64,000 bases of DNA, taken from NCBI GenBank assembly GCA_034766995.1, contig CM068314.1:33411708-33475707 (forward strand), in the 5' to 3' direction. Positions 48,740 through 61,839 of the stretch are shown one piece after another; positions within the stretch are counted from its first letter, which is position 1; each line of letters opens with the position of its first letter. The notes under the pieces are model-generated. The model was not told the origin of the DNA and did not search any database. It worked only from the letters and a program-made list of their open reading frames with translations. A program made the position numbers and the translations under genes. The stretch comes from Acanthacorydalis orientalis. Its lineage: Eukaryota; Arthropoda; Insecta; Megaloptera; Corydalidae.

Positions 48740-50020
48740 GCTATGCTGTTGTAAATTAATATTCGAATCAAAAATGAATTAGTTAATGGGAATATTTAAC
48801 AAAGTTTGGTATAATTGTGTTTGGAAACTGAAGCGTTAAAATTTTTTGTACCTTTGTTCTGAATTCGCGTCAATAATTCTTTTTTAAGATTAATGATCGT
48901 AATGAATATGAAAAAGAGGTTACATTACTTAGAAAACATCATAAAATCAAAAACATCTTTTAGTACGATGACATACATATGAATATTAATGAATCATGAA
49001 AGTGTGATGGCATTTAGTCAATAATGAATGAATATTCATATAAATTTAAGCATAATGTAAGCTTACTTTCCTTTGTTTACTTATTATAATTTTAAATATT
49101 TATCTTAAACACTGAAACGTGATTTAATATCAATAGAAATATAATTGTCTGCGCGTCTTTCATTTTATTCAACGTTATTTAATAGAACATCAACTTTAGA
49201 CTATCAGTTTTCATATTCGAAACAAATCGATTTTTCTATATAATTTATGTTTCATGTAAATTATGTGTGAGTTTGATATGTGTTTCCAGTGAGTGAGTAA
49301 AATAAAAATAATTAAAAGTACATTAATCATTATTTTTTGTAAGTGGATATGCTTGTAACATAAAAACGATCTGAAAATATTCATAATGAATACTTGTTCA
49401 CATATTTTATATCTATGATACTGTATTTTTACGTCTAGACTTGCCAATTAGACTCACTCATTGAACACCTTGTTTTTATGTACATACTTTTCCATATAAT
49501 TTTTATATATTCTTTATTTTGAATGTTTCGTTGATGTTAAATAAAGTATTATTTATAGATTAAATTTTAAATTAATTTTTTTTAAATTACTTAATGAAAT
49601 AAATATAAATTATTTAATATTTTTACCTGATACATAAATCAAGTATGTGGTATTCTAACTAGTGGTATTCATTTTATATGTCAATAAAAATAAATATTTA
49701 TAGTTTTAGAAATATTGTGAAAGTTCTGTAATAAAGAGTTTAAAGGTTAATTGAAAAAGTAATAGTTGTACTCAAATAATTTATTAGATTGCTAGAAAAT
49801 GTAGATTTTTTTATTTCGTGAAATTTTGATTATTCATTATTACTTGTTTTTAATACTTATGATTTTTTGTAGATATTCAAAGTTGAATAACAATGTTGTC
49901 ATACAGAAGTTTTTATTATATGTCAATTGAAAAACATATTTGAATAAATAAAAGTTACAGTTACCCAAATTATTCATTTATATTATATGAGTAAGTTTAA
50001 TTTTACAATATATATCTATA

Positions 50021-50024
<4 letters not shown>
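48740..50024. other. AT-rich non-coding DNA, no gene seen
   Basis: The minus-strand frame 49211-49447 has no recognisable domain. Nothing else was found. Confidence 0.6.

Positions 50025-50077
<53 letters not shown>
50025..50077. repeat. (TA)n microsatellite, 53 bp
   Basis: This is a pure TA run. Confidence 0.97.
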
Positions 50078-50080
<3 letters not shown>

Positions 50081-50428
50081 AATAAAATATAAAATTGAAA
50101 ATTTTAATTTTATATAAGTCATATTTTATTAGTCATAAGTCATTATTATTAATTATAATAGAGAAAAATAATCTCTGCTGAATAAAAATGTGAAAAAAAT
50201 ATTGATAATTAGTGTACACAGAACATACATTTATATACATAAAAATTGGATACTGTCTAAAGATATCTATGGTTTGATGTTATTAAATTAGTAAATGAAT
50301 TTATTTTTAGAAGTATATTAATTTAATATTTTTGTATTAATTGTTCTTTGATCAATGAGCAATATATTTACTTCGCCTTATAAAAAAGAAACACGATTTT
50401 CATTTTTAAACACAAAATTAAAGATTTC

Positions 50429-50429
<1 letters not shown>

Positions 50430-50485
<56 letters not shown>

Positions 50486-50512
50486 ACGTACATACATACA
50501 TACATGTATATA
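50430..50512. repeat. (TA)n then (CATA)n microsatellite
   Basis: A TA run of about 52 bp continues into GTACATACATACATACATG. Confidence 0.96.
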
Positions 50513-52063
50513 ATTGACCTGTTTTCGTAGGAAATCAGATATGATTAGACTGAAATATTTTTCGATTAAATAATTTAACAATCTCCATGATGAATAGTGA
50601 AATATCTTTTTTAACAGATGCCAGTATCGATTAGCAGTACGCAGTAACCAAGACATGTATTTAGATCTTATAATATATTCAACATAGTCGATCGAATTAA
50701 TATTTGTAAGTAGTAGTAGTTCCAGTACCCAGTGATAAATCTAATCTCTGTAACTGGCTCTAACAGTGCTTATAAATCTATTGAATCATCCCATCTATCA
50801 ATTAAAGCCACTGTAGACTTGTAGAAATAAATACTTCCAAAGTGCTACATTTTACATGTCTGTACTATTACATTGGGCTTGTTTTGAATGTTGTATAAAT
50901 ACAAATCCGGTTTAGTAGACATCAAATTTTGAAGTAGAATATTATGTGATTAAAATATTTAGGTGATTTAAAAATCATTAAAGAGGTGAGGTAATTTGTA
51001 TACAATAAAAAGTCATTATTCATTCATTTTTATTACTTGTTTTGTATAAATTTTGTTCTTTTTTAAATATTTTCATATACTTGAAATGATCTGTTGAAGG
51101 TAAGTAAAATAAAATGAATAAATAATGTATTTAGAATAAATAGAGAATACTATTTGTTTATAAATATTTAAATAATAACCACAATTTGTATAATTTTTAA
51201 AAAAATAACCGTGAAAGTTTAGTTAAAACCTCATATTTCATATATAATATGCTTTTTTTTCAAATATTTCATATATAACAGCGAATAATAATAGTTCGTT
51301 TACTATCAAATCTTGAATATATTTTCAAACAAATTTTAGCCTGTAAACTTCAATATAAACAATATTCTGTAAATTAGAAATAAATTTTGAATAAATAATA
51401 ATTTTGCTTTATACCTATTTTAAATGTAAAATAAGCTTCAATATAAAATATAAAAACTATGTAATTTATGACAATAATGCATCTCGAATTGATAATTTAA
51501 ATGTTAGACTTTGTTAAGGAATCGTTTCTAATTCGAATCACATAATTATACGAAAACGTTATGTTTTAAATCTGCTGAAACTTGAACAATACCCAAGTTA
51601 CAAAACTGTACACATATCCTGTTTAAAACTTATTATGTGACGAACTTTAAAACTTAATTACTATCATACGACATAGGTCATTATTATCTTTTGAAATAAC
51701 ATCCACTGAAGAGTTCACGTAATTTTATGTTCACAGACGTGTATGAAATAATAATCGTGTTTACATTTCTTTACCCATGGGCTACAGACTTCATAAATTG
51801 AGAGTTTTCGCGCAAAAGCATGTTCTGGAACTGAATCTAGCCTTGAACAGAATCGTGTAAAATTTGCAATTTTAATGTGTGTACAATAATTATGTGAACT
51901 GATACGGTTGAAAAGGTTTGTTTGAATGCTAAACGGTAAAATATAGAAATAATTAAAATGCATATAAAAGTTGACTATTATTTTTACATCAATTGTAGAA
52001 AACTAGAATAGATTAACATGTATTTTTTATTAAAAAATGTTAACATATTCTTCAATAATCATT

Positions 52064-52067
<4 letters not shown>
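50513..52067. other. AT-rich non-coding DNA, no gene seen
   Basis: The minus-strand frame 51715-51963 has a mixed composition but matches nothing I know. No splice signals or transposon ends were recognised. Confidence 0.55.

Positions 52068-52139
<72 letters not shown>
52068..52139. repeat. (AT)n microsatellite, 72 bp
   Basis: This is one of the longest pure runs in the window. Confidence 0.97.
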
Positions 52140-52140
<1 letters not shown>

Positions 52141-52158
52141 AACATACATATTTATTAT

Positions 52159-52191
52159 AACAATCTATGAATATACTTTTCATAGATTGTT
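52159..52191. repeat. Perfect hairpin, 12-bp stem
   Basis: AACAATCTATGA (52159-52170) and TCATAGATTGTT (52180-52191) flank a nine-base loop, 20 bases after the long AT run. Confidence 0.85.
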
Positions 52192-52745
52192 CGTGTTATT
52201 AAAGAAAGTGAATAATAGTATCAAAGCGGACATTTAAAAGATTTGTATTTGAAAGATGTGTACCATAATATTGTGTATCTTTGTCAAATTTCAAAAACAG
52301 CTTGCAGAAAATCTTTATTTGCTTTAAAATAAAATATGTGTTTATCTGAAATGTTTGTATGAGATCGTACAGAAGTCAATACATAGTATATTTTTACAGG
52401 AAATGTACTTCATGTAATAGATTCCACAGTTTTATTGCATGTGACGTACTAGAATAAACAAAAAGGGTACTGTTTACAACAATGACTTTTGAGAACTGAA
52501 CCTTTTTTGCTACAAAAATAAATTAGACAGTAACTATAAAACTTTCAAATTATTCGAGACATAAACGAGTCTGGAAAACCTGAAAATAAAATTCAAGCAT
52601 TTCATTAGTTTCTACTATCCCTTTTAAGTATGCAAGTCGAATAAATATTTTAAATACTTTTGTATTTAAACAAAGTTTATTTTAAAAGTTTTTTAATGCT
52701 TGTTGCTAATTTTAAATATAATTTATTTATACATTTACTCGAAAT

Positions 52746-52748
<3 letters not shown>

Positions 52749-52805
<57 letters not shown>
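52749..52805. repeat. (CA)(TA)n microsatellite, 57 bp
   Basis: CACA is followed by a pure TA run. Confidence 0.96.
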
Positions 52806-52811
<6 letters not shown>

Positions 52812-54609
52812 TTATTAATTTTAAATTGTCAGTCATAAAAGTTTATTTATTTCATTCTCAGTATAATAATTGGTATAATGTGCGTTAATAAAAATATTTT
52901 ATCAGTAAACAACGGACTAAAATAACTATGAAGTAGCATAAATGAAATCGTTTTCATTACTGAATTGCATTGGAACTGTTCTCGTATTGCAATAATAATA
53001 GTGACATAGTGTACAATCGTGACTTTAATTATAAATTATAGTAATTTAGAAGTTAGAAATAGAGATATGAGCTCAATGCGGACTATTGCTTGTTACTGTG
53101 TAATTAGAGACCATCGTTGTCAAATTATTGTTTCACTCGTGATACTGGTTGAACAAATGAGAATGTATAGCCCAGTATAATTGAATATTATGCGTTTGAA
53201 ATTAGAATCTAGTAGCACGTATTACGTATAATTGTGTATAACGATACCGTTTACTCAATAGAGAATATATCTCTAATTTCAGTCCGGACACTGTAGTTTA
53301 AATGGATGATTAATATTTATAGATATTTTATTAGTATTCTGATTAGTATGATACATTGTATTCAGATACTTTATTTTCGAATGAACATTAGCGTTTTATG
53401 TAGTTTTAGATTCATTTAATTTATGTATAAGATTTGAAAAATATGACAAAATCAAGTTATTAATTTTATTGGGAAGTCTGAGGGAGGCGTACTGTCTATT
53501 TCATCTCCGATCGACGAGAAATGTATCTAATACAAGTAGGTTAGCATATATTAATATTAGTATCTAACAGTTGATCCCTTTAGTTTACATGAGTTTTTTT
53601 GTTCAAATGAAAATCTAAAGTAAAACTGCTGAAAAGTAAAAGGAAGTATAGAATAAGTCTGTACATTTATTTGTATAAAATTAAATCTTATCAAAGCTGT
53701 ATAGTCGAAGAACGATGGATGTATAGATTTTTATGAAAGTATTGCTGCTTTCCTTAAAATTTCACATTTAAAAAACTGTTACTACTTTTTTATCAGATTT
53801 ATTATCAATTTTGAGAAATTTGAAAAATAATAAAATCTGATTGTCACTTTACTACGCTTTACTTACATTAATATGTTCATAACCAAACAATTTAATTTAT
53901 TTTTTTATTTAAAAAATCTATAATTTACTTGAAAATATTTATGAAATTAAATTTTATTTTTCTGACAACTAAATCAACCTACACTGATTAGTTTCTATGC
54001 TGTCTACTAAATAATGCATCTAAGAGCTAAATTTCTCAATTATTTTTTACTTCTTACAAGTATTTACACTTTGTTGTTTAATATTTACGATGACTTGATG
54101 TAAGTTATTATAGATAATATTCATTATGAAATATTTGTATTTAATTCCAATAGGAAAGTATATCATTTAATATAAAAAAAATTGTTATAGTGAATTTTAA
54201 TAATTCACCTTGTTTACTTCATAATACAACCATCATAAAAATATTTTGTCATTTTCAATAAGGCAAGATATACAAGGATTTCAAAACAATAATTATATAG
54301 TTTATACCTGATTGATTAAATATATTCTATTTAAATATGTAATAAATATTTTGTAAAAATAGTTTTTGCTTTATTTTGAGAAGTATTTTAACAAGATAAA
54401 CATACGTAGTTAGGGTCCAAAGTATTATATTGTGCTAAAAAAGTTATTATTAATAAATGTTTTTCAATAACACATATATATGAATGAATGTATTTATTTG
54501 TATTCGAAATACGTGATGACCTATTACAAAGGTGGTTGATTTTATTTTACATATACTTGCTTCATAATAATACTTAGAGTTTTACAATTAAAATAGTAAT
54601 AATGATAAT
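52806..54609. other. AT-rich non-coding DNA, no gene seen
   Basis: A slightly more balanced patch at 53470-53525 (GTCTGAGGGAGGCGTACTG) was noted but not classified. Confidence 0.6.

Positions 54610-54673
<64 letters not shown>
54610..54673. repeat. (CA)n-(TA)n compound microsatellite
   Basis: A CA run of about 18 bp is joined to a TA run of about 45 bp. Confidence 0.96.
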
Positions 54674-54676
<3 letters not shown>

Positions 54677-54768
54677 ATTTATTAAATATGTTCAAATAGG
54701 TAAAAAAATTTGTTCTTAAAATTAACAAAAATATTAGGCGAGAACTAAAGTATATAATATTTTCCAAT

Positions 54769-54772
<4 letters not shown>

Positions 54773-54819
<47 letters not shown>
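54773..54819. repeat. (TA)n microsatellite, 47 bp
   Basis: This is a pure TA run. Confidence 0.97.
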
Positions 54820-54821
<2 letters not shown>

Positions 54822-54939
54822 CAAATTGTATTTTAATATATATTTTATCTTCATTGACAATTTTAAAGTCGAAAAGATGTTTTACGTATAATGAAATTCG
54901 TTTCAAAAGAATTCTCTGCATAGTAAATCAACAAAGACT

Positions 54940-55045
54940 TAAAGGGGGACACATTGTTAGAAATTCCATTCGGTCCAAGGGTAGCACAGTATCTCGCATC
55001 ACCACAGGCAAACACGCCCCTATTTGTGTTTATTCAAGACACTAA
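54940..55045. other. GC-richer patch, unclassified
   Basis: About 100 bases (AAAGGGGGACACATTG, GGTCCAAGGGTAGCACAG, CAGGCAAACACGCCCC) have a composition unlike the flanks. A plus-strand frame covers it (to 55045) without a recognisable domain. It may be a transposon fragment or an exon remnant. Confidence 0.25.
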
Positions 55046-55395
55046 TTATAATGTTATTGTATTTACTGTAATGCATGTTATACAGTTTGGTGTAGTTAAA
55101 TTGAGATTATGTCCAATATTTTATTTATGATTATCCTACATCGCGTTTTAGAAGGTTTAGGATAAACGTACAAACATTTAATCACTAAATACAATATTGT
55201 ACAGCACAAAATCAAATTATCATAAATCAAATTGTAAAAGAAGACTATAATTATGTACATAAATTATATGCAATAGACGTTAAAATAATTGATTGAATCT
55301 TAAATATTGCTTATTAGAAAATTGTTGGGAAATAAGTTTCTTTTAAATATCGTAGCTCAATTTCAATACAAAATTTTATTTCATTCAAATTGTGG

Positions 55396-55414
55396 ACACA
55401 CACGCATATACACA

Positions 55415-55470
<56 letters not shown>
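55396..55470. repeat. (CA)n-(TA)n compound microsatellite
   Basis: ACACACACGCATATACACAC precedes a pure AT run of about 50 bp. Confidence 0.95.
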
Positions 55471-55473
<3 letters not shown>

Positions 55474-56121
55474 ATATATTAATAAATTTTACTTATTGCG
55501 ATATTAGATTGAAACGTTGACTCCATATTAAATTTAACATTTTCATTAATATTTTTCAGTCTACATACATACATTCGTTATTTATATTGGTTTATAAAAT
55601 AAGCCTGTTAAATGTGGTAATATAGGTGTGAATATAAGGAAAGTAAAAAGTTTTAGATCATGGTTATCCTTTGAAAGTTTACTAGAATGAGATTTGGATT
55701 GAAAGTTTTATTATAGTCACTCTATTTTATTAGTTTATTTAATATAATACGAAATATTAATCTAATTTTTGAGTATAGATGACTATGAAATATTTTTCCG
55801 TATAAAATAGTTTTGAAATAGGCATTAGAAACTATATAAAATTATAAATCATGTGAATAGAATAAAAAAAGAATTATTTACAAAAATAATCTATTATGTG
55901 TCTATTATGTGACAATAAGAGCGGGTACTTGTTTTTAAATTTGAAAATACTTTTTTTTATTACATATTGGATCTAATTTAGCACAAATTATAATAAAATT
56001 ATAAAAAAATATCTAACGTATTCTTAAAAAAAATATTAATAAAGTATCTAGTGTATTCTTTTTGTGACCAATGTATTATTTTTTTTCACAAAAATCATAT
56101 AAAGGACGAACGCACGTAATA
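55471..56121. other. AT-rich non-coding DNA, no gene seen
   Basis: Two copies of a short motif (TATCTAACGTATTCTTAAA near 56010 and TATCTAGTGTATTCTTTTT near 56045) were noted. Nothing else is recognisable. Confidence 0.55.
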
Positions 56122-56123
56122 TA

Positions 56124-56670
56124 TTAGGTTGGTAGAAAAATAATTGTCGATTATAACCGTCCAATTTGTATACATTTTTTTTAATTTGAGTGGTTGTAAG
56201 TGATCCAAAACTGTTAGATGACTAACGTCTAACTTTTCGATTTGCTGTGCTTGGTTCTGATTCAACTGACACCTTCAAGCGCCCGTTATGAACTGAAGAA
56301 GTACGCCCTCGACCGTCTTCATCTTCAAAAATCTCGTCCCTAGCACGAAATTCTGGAACCAGCATTGGACCATATGTTCATTAACAGTGCCCACAAAAGC
56401 ATAGTTCAGTTTATAACCAGTTTCTACTGTTTTACCACCCGTTTTGAACTCATTCAAAAAAATTGCTCTTATTTGCTTCTTTTCCATCTTTAACTCAAGT
56501 CCAATTTGAAGGAAAAATAATAATAAAATCAAAGTCGATGTTAGTTACCAAAATACAGACCGAAAAGTACACTTTAAAATGATGAAAACGATGAAATATG
56601 ACACTCATTGAAAAAAATTAAGGTTAGAATTCAAAAAACAAAAATCGCAATTATTTTCCTACGAACTTAA
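56124..56670 (-). mobile_element. Internally deleted mariner (MITE-like), 547 bp
   Basis: The left terminus is TTAGGTTGGTAGAAAAATAA (56124). The right terminus, read on the minus strand from 56670, is TTAAGTTCGTAGGAAAATAA. Both continue into TTG(T)CGATT. TA dinucleotides flank both ends (56122-56123 and 56671-56672), the mariner target duplication. The interior holds only the DNA-binding part of the transposase gene on the minus strand, after which the sequence goes straight into the other terminus. The element therefore lost the catalytic half and would need a transposase from elsewhere to move. Confidence 0.9.
56165..56487 (-). pseudogene. Mariner transposase N-terminal (DNA-binding) fragment
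   Basis: An open frame exists from 56532, but homology starts at the Met at 56487: MEKKQIRAIFLNEF, followed by a first helix-turn-helix with TVNEHMVQCWFQNF (family pattern T.NE.TVQ.WF..F). Reading is lost after about 56290. In another frame DVSHLTVLDHLQPLK (about 56180-56230) gives the second helix-turn-helix, equivalent to the family's NVDHSTV.RHLKQ. The catalytic domain is absent. The order of motifs and spacing match mariner transposases of about 345 residues, of which fewer than 120 remain. Confidence 0.85.
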
Positions 56671-56672
56671 TA

Positions 56673-57286
56673 TTTCTTAATAATTTAGTTCTTTATTAAT
56701 TTTTATTTGTAATAATAATATTTAAATTGTTTTTATCAATCAATATTTATATTTATTTCAATTAAATTTTGAGTCTTTCTTTTCTTAATATTTGGTATAA
56801 TAAAAGTTGGGTGCTATAGTAACACTAAATTACCAAACTAAACTATCGACCAATTTGTCTAATTTGATTTCTAAGATACACAATCGTTCATCAGAATCAT
56901 TTTTTGGTGCTTCATATTTATTCTCATTATTTTTGAAAATAAGTAAAAGAAATATTTTTAATACTAATATTAGATTGCAATTTTTTAACTACAAAAAAGA
57001 AATTCATCAAAACTATTAAATTTATAGAACAATTAAATGTGACGTTTTCAAATTAATCTATTTCTATTGAAAAGTTTAATTTTATATATAAATCAGTGTC
57101 AATTAAATGTCTCTTACAGAATCAATACATATAAATTCATGTCATGTTAAGACTTTATATAAATTAGTGTTATTAATATTTCGATCCAGTTTCAATAGAT
57201 TTGTAACGAAATAGATAAAGTGCGTGTGATCCTAAATTAGTACACAGTAAGTGGCGAACTGCAACATAATTGCCTCGTAATTAATC
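56673..57286. other. AT-rich non-coding DNA, no gene seen
   Basis: The plus-strand frame 56807-57019 has no recognisable domain. Confidence 0.6.
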
Positions 57287-57314
57287 ATTGTTGAATACAG
57301 ATATATTCAACAAT
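57287..57314. repeat. Perfect hairpin, 11-bp stem
   Basis: ATTGTTGAATA (57287-57297) and TATTCAACAAT (57304-57314) flank a CAGATA loop. Confidence 0.85.
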
Positions 57315-57606
57315 AGTACATTAAATAGATATTCTAATTATAACAACGGAATGGATAAAGGCATATGTTCTGGCCATTAAGGATCTAATTTAGGTCTTCT
57401 GTGTTAAACAGTGTGAACTATCTTATGTTCTAAATTAACAGAATTGTTTGTCTAATATTCATGAGTAATGTAGATAATTATAAACAAGAAATGATTACCT
57501 TTTTTCTCTCGTTTAAAGTGTAATACATTAGTGTATGTAAAAATGTTGCATTAACGTTTATACATATAAGTACAATGTTTATATTTTATCTATTTAGAAT
57601 TCATTA

Positions 57607-57608
<2 letters not shown>

Positions 57609-57661
<53 letters not shown>
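57609..57661. repeat. (TA)n microsatellite, 53 bp
   Basis: This is a pure TA run. Confidence 0.97.
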
Positions 57662-57665
<4 letters not shown>

Positions 57666-58631
57666 TAATATTTTCGTCTTGCATTGTATGGAACATTATT
57701 TTTTTAGAACGCTTCAACAAGAAAATATTTTTTTCATGAATGCATGTAATAAAGTATTACTTTTTAAATTAAATTCTTTTGTTTAATGTATTTTTTTTTC
57801 AATGAATGCATAAAATATATTTGCATATAAACTTATGTATACGTTGTTTGATAAATGTTCTTAATTCATTTCCGCGATTTTTACATAGATTATCATAATA
57901 ATTACTATAAAACGCTCTATCATTGGTCTTGTAAGAATTATTTTTTAAGGCTGCATTATAAATCTTTTATACATTTCTTCGGCGTAAAGAACACATAATT
58001 TCTTTCAAATTAATTTCTTACCTAAGAGTCTTTGTATTTATAATCTTAATATGTCGTGTTCATCTCTCTTCCTGTTAGTATTGTAAATGGATCATTATAA
58101 TTAATTTAATTATTATTTCGGTTAAAATTCATATCTGTACATAAAAGTTGTAAGGTGAAGGATATATTAAGAATGCTGTAATATATTTATGGAATGAATG
58201 TTTTTAAATTTTTTCGAGTTTTGTTACATATCGTTTTTTCATCAATTCTAAAATAAAATATAATTTCGTGTACATATGTTATATTAAAAAGCATTTTAAG
58301 ATTATTAAGGATTATCAAATTACGATAGTGAGAGAGTTGAAAAAAATAGAATTAATTTTTTAGGTTTAAAGCGAAGAAAATTGAAGAAAAAATATTGAAT
58401 AGTTATTAAAATTATGTGCAATAAATTGCATATAACAAATGATTCACAAATTTATTTAGGTGATCTCGGAATTCGAAAAAGGTAACATGAATAAATACCA
58501 TGATGTAGCAAATGTATGCTGATGTTATTTGAGAGAGATATAAAAAAAGTTAAGACAAAGAATACCAAAATTAAGATTGGCAACAAACAATAGAAACATA
58601 CTTGAGTACATTACATATATAAAACAATATA

Positions 58632-58636
<5 letters not shown>
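57662..58636. other. AT-rich non-coding DNA, no gene seen
   Basis: No recognisable feature was found. Confidence 0.6.

Positions 58637-58695
<59 letters not shown>
58637..58695. repeat. (AT)n microsatellite, 59 bp
   Basis: This is a pure AT run. Confidence 0.97.
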
Positions 58696-58699
<4 letters not shown>

Positions 58700-58984
58700 C
58701 AATTGTGTCTATTTTTAATATTTGTACGGAGAAACATGATATACAATCACTTTATTAAATATAACTTATAGAAATAGAAAACGTGTTTTAAACAAAGAAT
58801 AAAAAATGTAAGATTTGATGTTTAAATAATAATAGCTTCTTCTTTTACGTTTACTCTTACAATTGAGTTTTTATTATAAAAACTTAGTATAAAAATAACT
58901 ATGTATAATGACTACAAATGTAAGGTACAACTGTACAGATCCATTTGCGTGTTTACAGATAGTACATGTTTAAATGCCATTAAA

Positions 58985-58997
58985 CATACGTACATAC

Positions 58998-59067
<70 letters not shown>
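58985..59067. repeat. (CATA)n-(TA)n compound microsatellite
   Basis: Six CATA/CGTA units precede a pure TA run of about 57 bp. Confidence 0.96.
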
Positions 59068-59070
<3 letters not shown>

Positions 59071-59269
59071 AATTTTAAGATTGATAGAAAATATTTTATT
59101 TAGCATGTGGTACGTGCTTTTTATTATTTTAACTAATTTATTTTCACGTATCTCTTAATAACGAGTATTAACTATTTTTTTCCATACTATTCATTTTATT
59201 TGAAAAGAAACTACTTGCTCATTCCTCGTTTACGTAGTGAATATGCACATAGTAACTGTTATCATATCC

Positions 59270-59420
59270 TATGAACGTGACACAACGATTGATGCTGATA
59301 TGTAAATCGAATTGCTCTGAGCGCAGATAGCAGCAGATTGCACAGACACCTTCGTTGGAACAAGTTGTGCCTGTAGCCAACGGCTAGCACACGGATTCTT
59401 CATATTTTTTCTCGGAAATA
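59270..59420. other. GC-richer patch, unclassified
   Basis: About 120 bases with balanced composition (GCTCTGAGCGCAGATAGCAG and GCCTGTAGCCAACGGC), including the small hairpin TAGCCAACGGCTA. No open frame or known motif was recognised. Confidence 0.25.
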
Positions 59421-59762
59421 CAAAACGTAGTAGGAGTATAATCTAGAAAACTATTTAATACTTGAATAAGTTTTAGTCATATTATCGTACCAAATATATG
59501 TGTTGATCTCATTTATATAAAACTAATTTATTATTACTGTCATCTAAACTAGTCAGATGATTTATTCAATACCTGCTTAAAATATTAATTATAATTTACA
59601 GCGATGTTTTATATATTTATTTCATTGCTATACTAGTTCATTGATGCATGTTTAAAATATGTATAATTAAAATAATAATCTGTTTTTATATTGCAAGTCA
59701 AAATTACATATTAAATATTTTGTTTGACAAAAATAGAGTGTATATGACATACAAACATACAC

Positions 59763-59766
<4 letters not shown>

Positions 59767-59820
<54 letters not shown>

Positions 59821-59849
59821 TTTATATATATATATGCGTTTATATATAC
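59767..59849. repeat. (TA)n with GCGTTTATATATA units
   Basis: A pure TA run of about 50 bp is followed by two copies of GCGTTTATATATATA, an incipient minisatellite derived from the microsatellite edge. Confidence 0.93.
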
Positions 59850-60033
59850 ATAGTTACATATTTCTTATATGTATTACTGCACAACCATATTTTATACACA
59901 TATGTTCATACACATATATTTAATATTGTTTAATAAATAGTTTGATTTTTAAACCATTCTAAAATAACCTAAATTAACAGTTTTTTATAATTAACATATT
60001 TGATTGATATAAACGATTTTGTAATTATAAAAG

Positions 60034-60034
<1 letters not shown>

Positions 60035-60082
<48 letters not shown>

Positions 60083-60088
60083 TATATT
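60035..60088. repeat. (TA)n microsatellite, one CATA interruption
   Basis: A TA run of about 42 bp is followed by CATATATATA. Confidence 0.96.
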
Positions 60089-60419
60089 TATTTTATTTTA
60101 AACTTATATTTTGGTTCTTTAAAAAGTTGTTTGTTTATACAAAATAGCTAATTATTTGTATTAATTTAATATTAATTATGGATTCATTCTGTTTTACTTT
60201 TTTGAATATGTTATAAAAAGCTATGATTCGATTGTTCAAATTACTAGAAAATCATATGCAAACGAATGGGTTACTTTAAAAATTAATTATAATTTTAATG
60301 TGTTCGAAAATATTTTTCTATATAGATTGTAGGTCAAATTAATAAAAATACTAAATAACTATAATTGTTTGTATGTATTTTGTTGGCAACGCAATCATTC
60401 GCAAGCGACATTCTCTATC

Positions 60420-60556
60420 TTATCTATGAATATAATAGTATCGTCATCGAAATGCCCATTAGCCATTATCAATAAATTAATTATTGAATATTTCCACCAG
60501 AAAAATGTTTTGTGGTGTCTGGAAAATAGACATTATTTTGTGAAAATGTTTTGTGA
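60420..60556 (+). repeat. Hammerhead-like dispersed repeat, copy E
   Basis: Plus-strand copy. The core at 60426-60452 (ATGAATA, T, AATAGT, ATC, GTCATC, GAAA) aligns without gaps to 32913-32939. The right hairpin arm GTCATC and GAAATGC are intact, while the left arm has decayed mainly by transitions. Downstream TTTTGTGGTGTCTGGAAAA matches the other copies, as does ATTATTTTGTGA. Confidence 0.62.
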
Positions 60557-61761
60557 CGTTTCAATCAAAATGTTCTTTGGCCAAAAATAATTATAACACT
60601 TGAGGTTGTGTCAAATAATTTGTATTTAAGCTGTTAAATATATACACAAATACATAGATATATATGTATATGTATGTGTTTAGATACATACACAAAAAAT
60701 TATTGTGTCCGTATTTAGTATACATATGTATTTCGCATTGTTATATGAAAAATTATTCACATATGTACGTATATTTTTCTCAACATTCCGTTCCCACTGT
60801 GGAGTTGCATGTTTCTTTGAGCAAAACATTAAAATTATATAGGATTAACGACTCATTAAATTAATCATAACCAACGAAGGTACTTACGTTATTTTCTTAA
60901 AGAATATGCATAATACTGAGCGTGTTTAATGCGTGTATGTGATAAGTACAGAATTCTGACCTCACATTGCGACAGAGAAGCCATTCGGTTAACCATTTCT
61001 TACATGTACAGACAGCACTAAAATGTCCGGTCGCTGAACCTGCACCCGCTGAGCTGTGATACCGCTCCAGCGCAGACCAAATACACACGAAATATGTTTC
61101 ACAATAATACGTTGGTTTGTACTCGTAAGGCTGTTCATTCTTAGGCGTATTTATTAAAGGTGAAAGTGTCATCAATGTTAATATCTGGATAATTTATTGG
61201 TCGCCAAGTTATATTTAAATCTGTAAGAGGGCTCAACTTTAATTTCGATTTTTTTCTTGTAACATCAGTTAACATTAACAAATACGAGTAAAAAATATTA
61301 TTTAATAATGACTCCTGCTCTCTATAGTTGTTATTTTCTATAATTTACAAAGTAAACTGAGTTACATTTCAAAAATTTTTCAAAGCGATTAAAAAATAAC
61401 TAAATTTAAATTTTTATTTCAGTTAGATTTTAATAAATATATAAATATATGTGTTTAAAAAGATAATGTTAAAAAGGTACCCAATAGATATATATTAAAT
61501 CATAGTCGTCATGTGTTAAAAACAAAAGTAAAGTCTTCCAAATATTGACCAGCTGTTAATAACTGCTTGTTAAAAAATAATCAATATAACCTTTTAACCA
61601 GCAAGATTAAAAAGGTTAAATCGATATATGTACTCGTACATGTATGCAGCAGATAAAAAATACTTGACTTTAAATTTATGAAGAGAAATGTATTGATTTA
61701 CAATTTGAATCGTGCAAGACAGGTTATCGTATTTTTTGTAATATATTTTATAATGCTCGCC

Positions 61762-61764
<3 letters not shown>
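60557..61764. other. AT-rich DNA with a GC-richer patch at 60950-61140
   Basis: The patch (CCGGTCGCTGAACCTGCACC; GAGCTGTGATACCGCTCC) contains a 92-codon minus-strand frame (60897-61175) rich in Cys and aromatic residues but without a family match, and a donor-like GTAAGA on the minus strand. The rest of the interval shows nothing recognisable. Confidence 0.4.

Positions 61765-61839
<75 letters not shown>

Noticed and set aside
58985..59067. CRISPR-like regular repeats
   Set aside because: Units are 2-4 bp microsatellites without spacers, and the organism is eukaryotic.
61025..61075. tRNA or tRNA-derived SINE promoter (AGCTCAGCGGG on the minus strand resembles an A box)
   Set aside because: The GGTTCAGCGACC that could serve as a B box follows only about ten bases later, far too close, and no cloverleaf could be drawn.
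60897..61175. Cysteine-rich 92-residue secreted peptide on the minus strand
   Set aside because: There is no signal peptide at the start, no cysteine spacing of a known family and no splice context; the frame is probably open by chance in a GC-richer patch.
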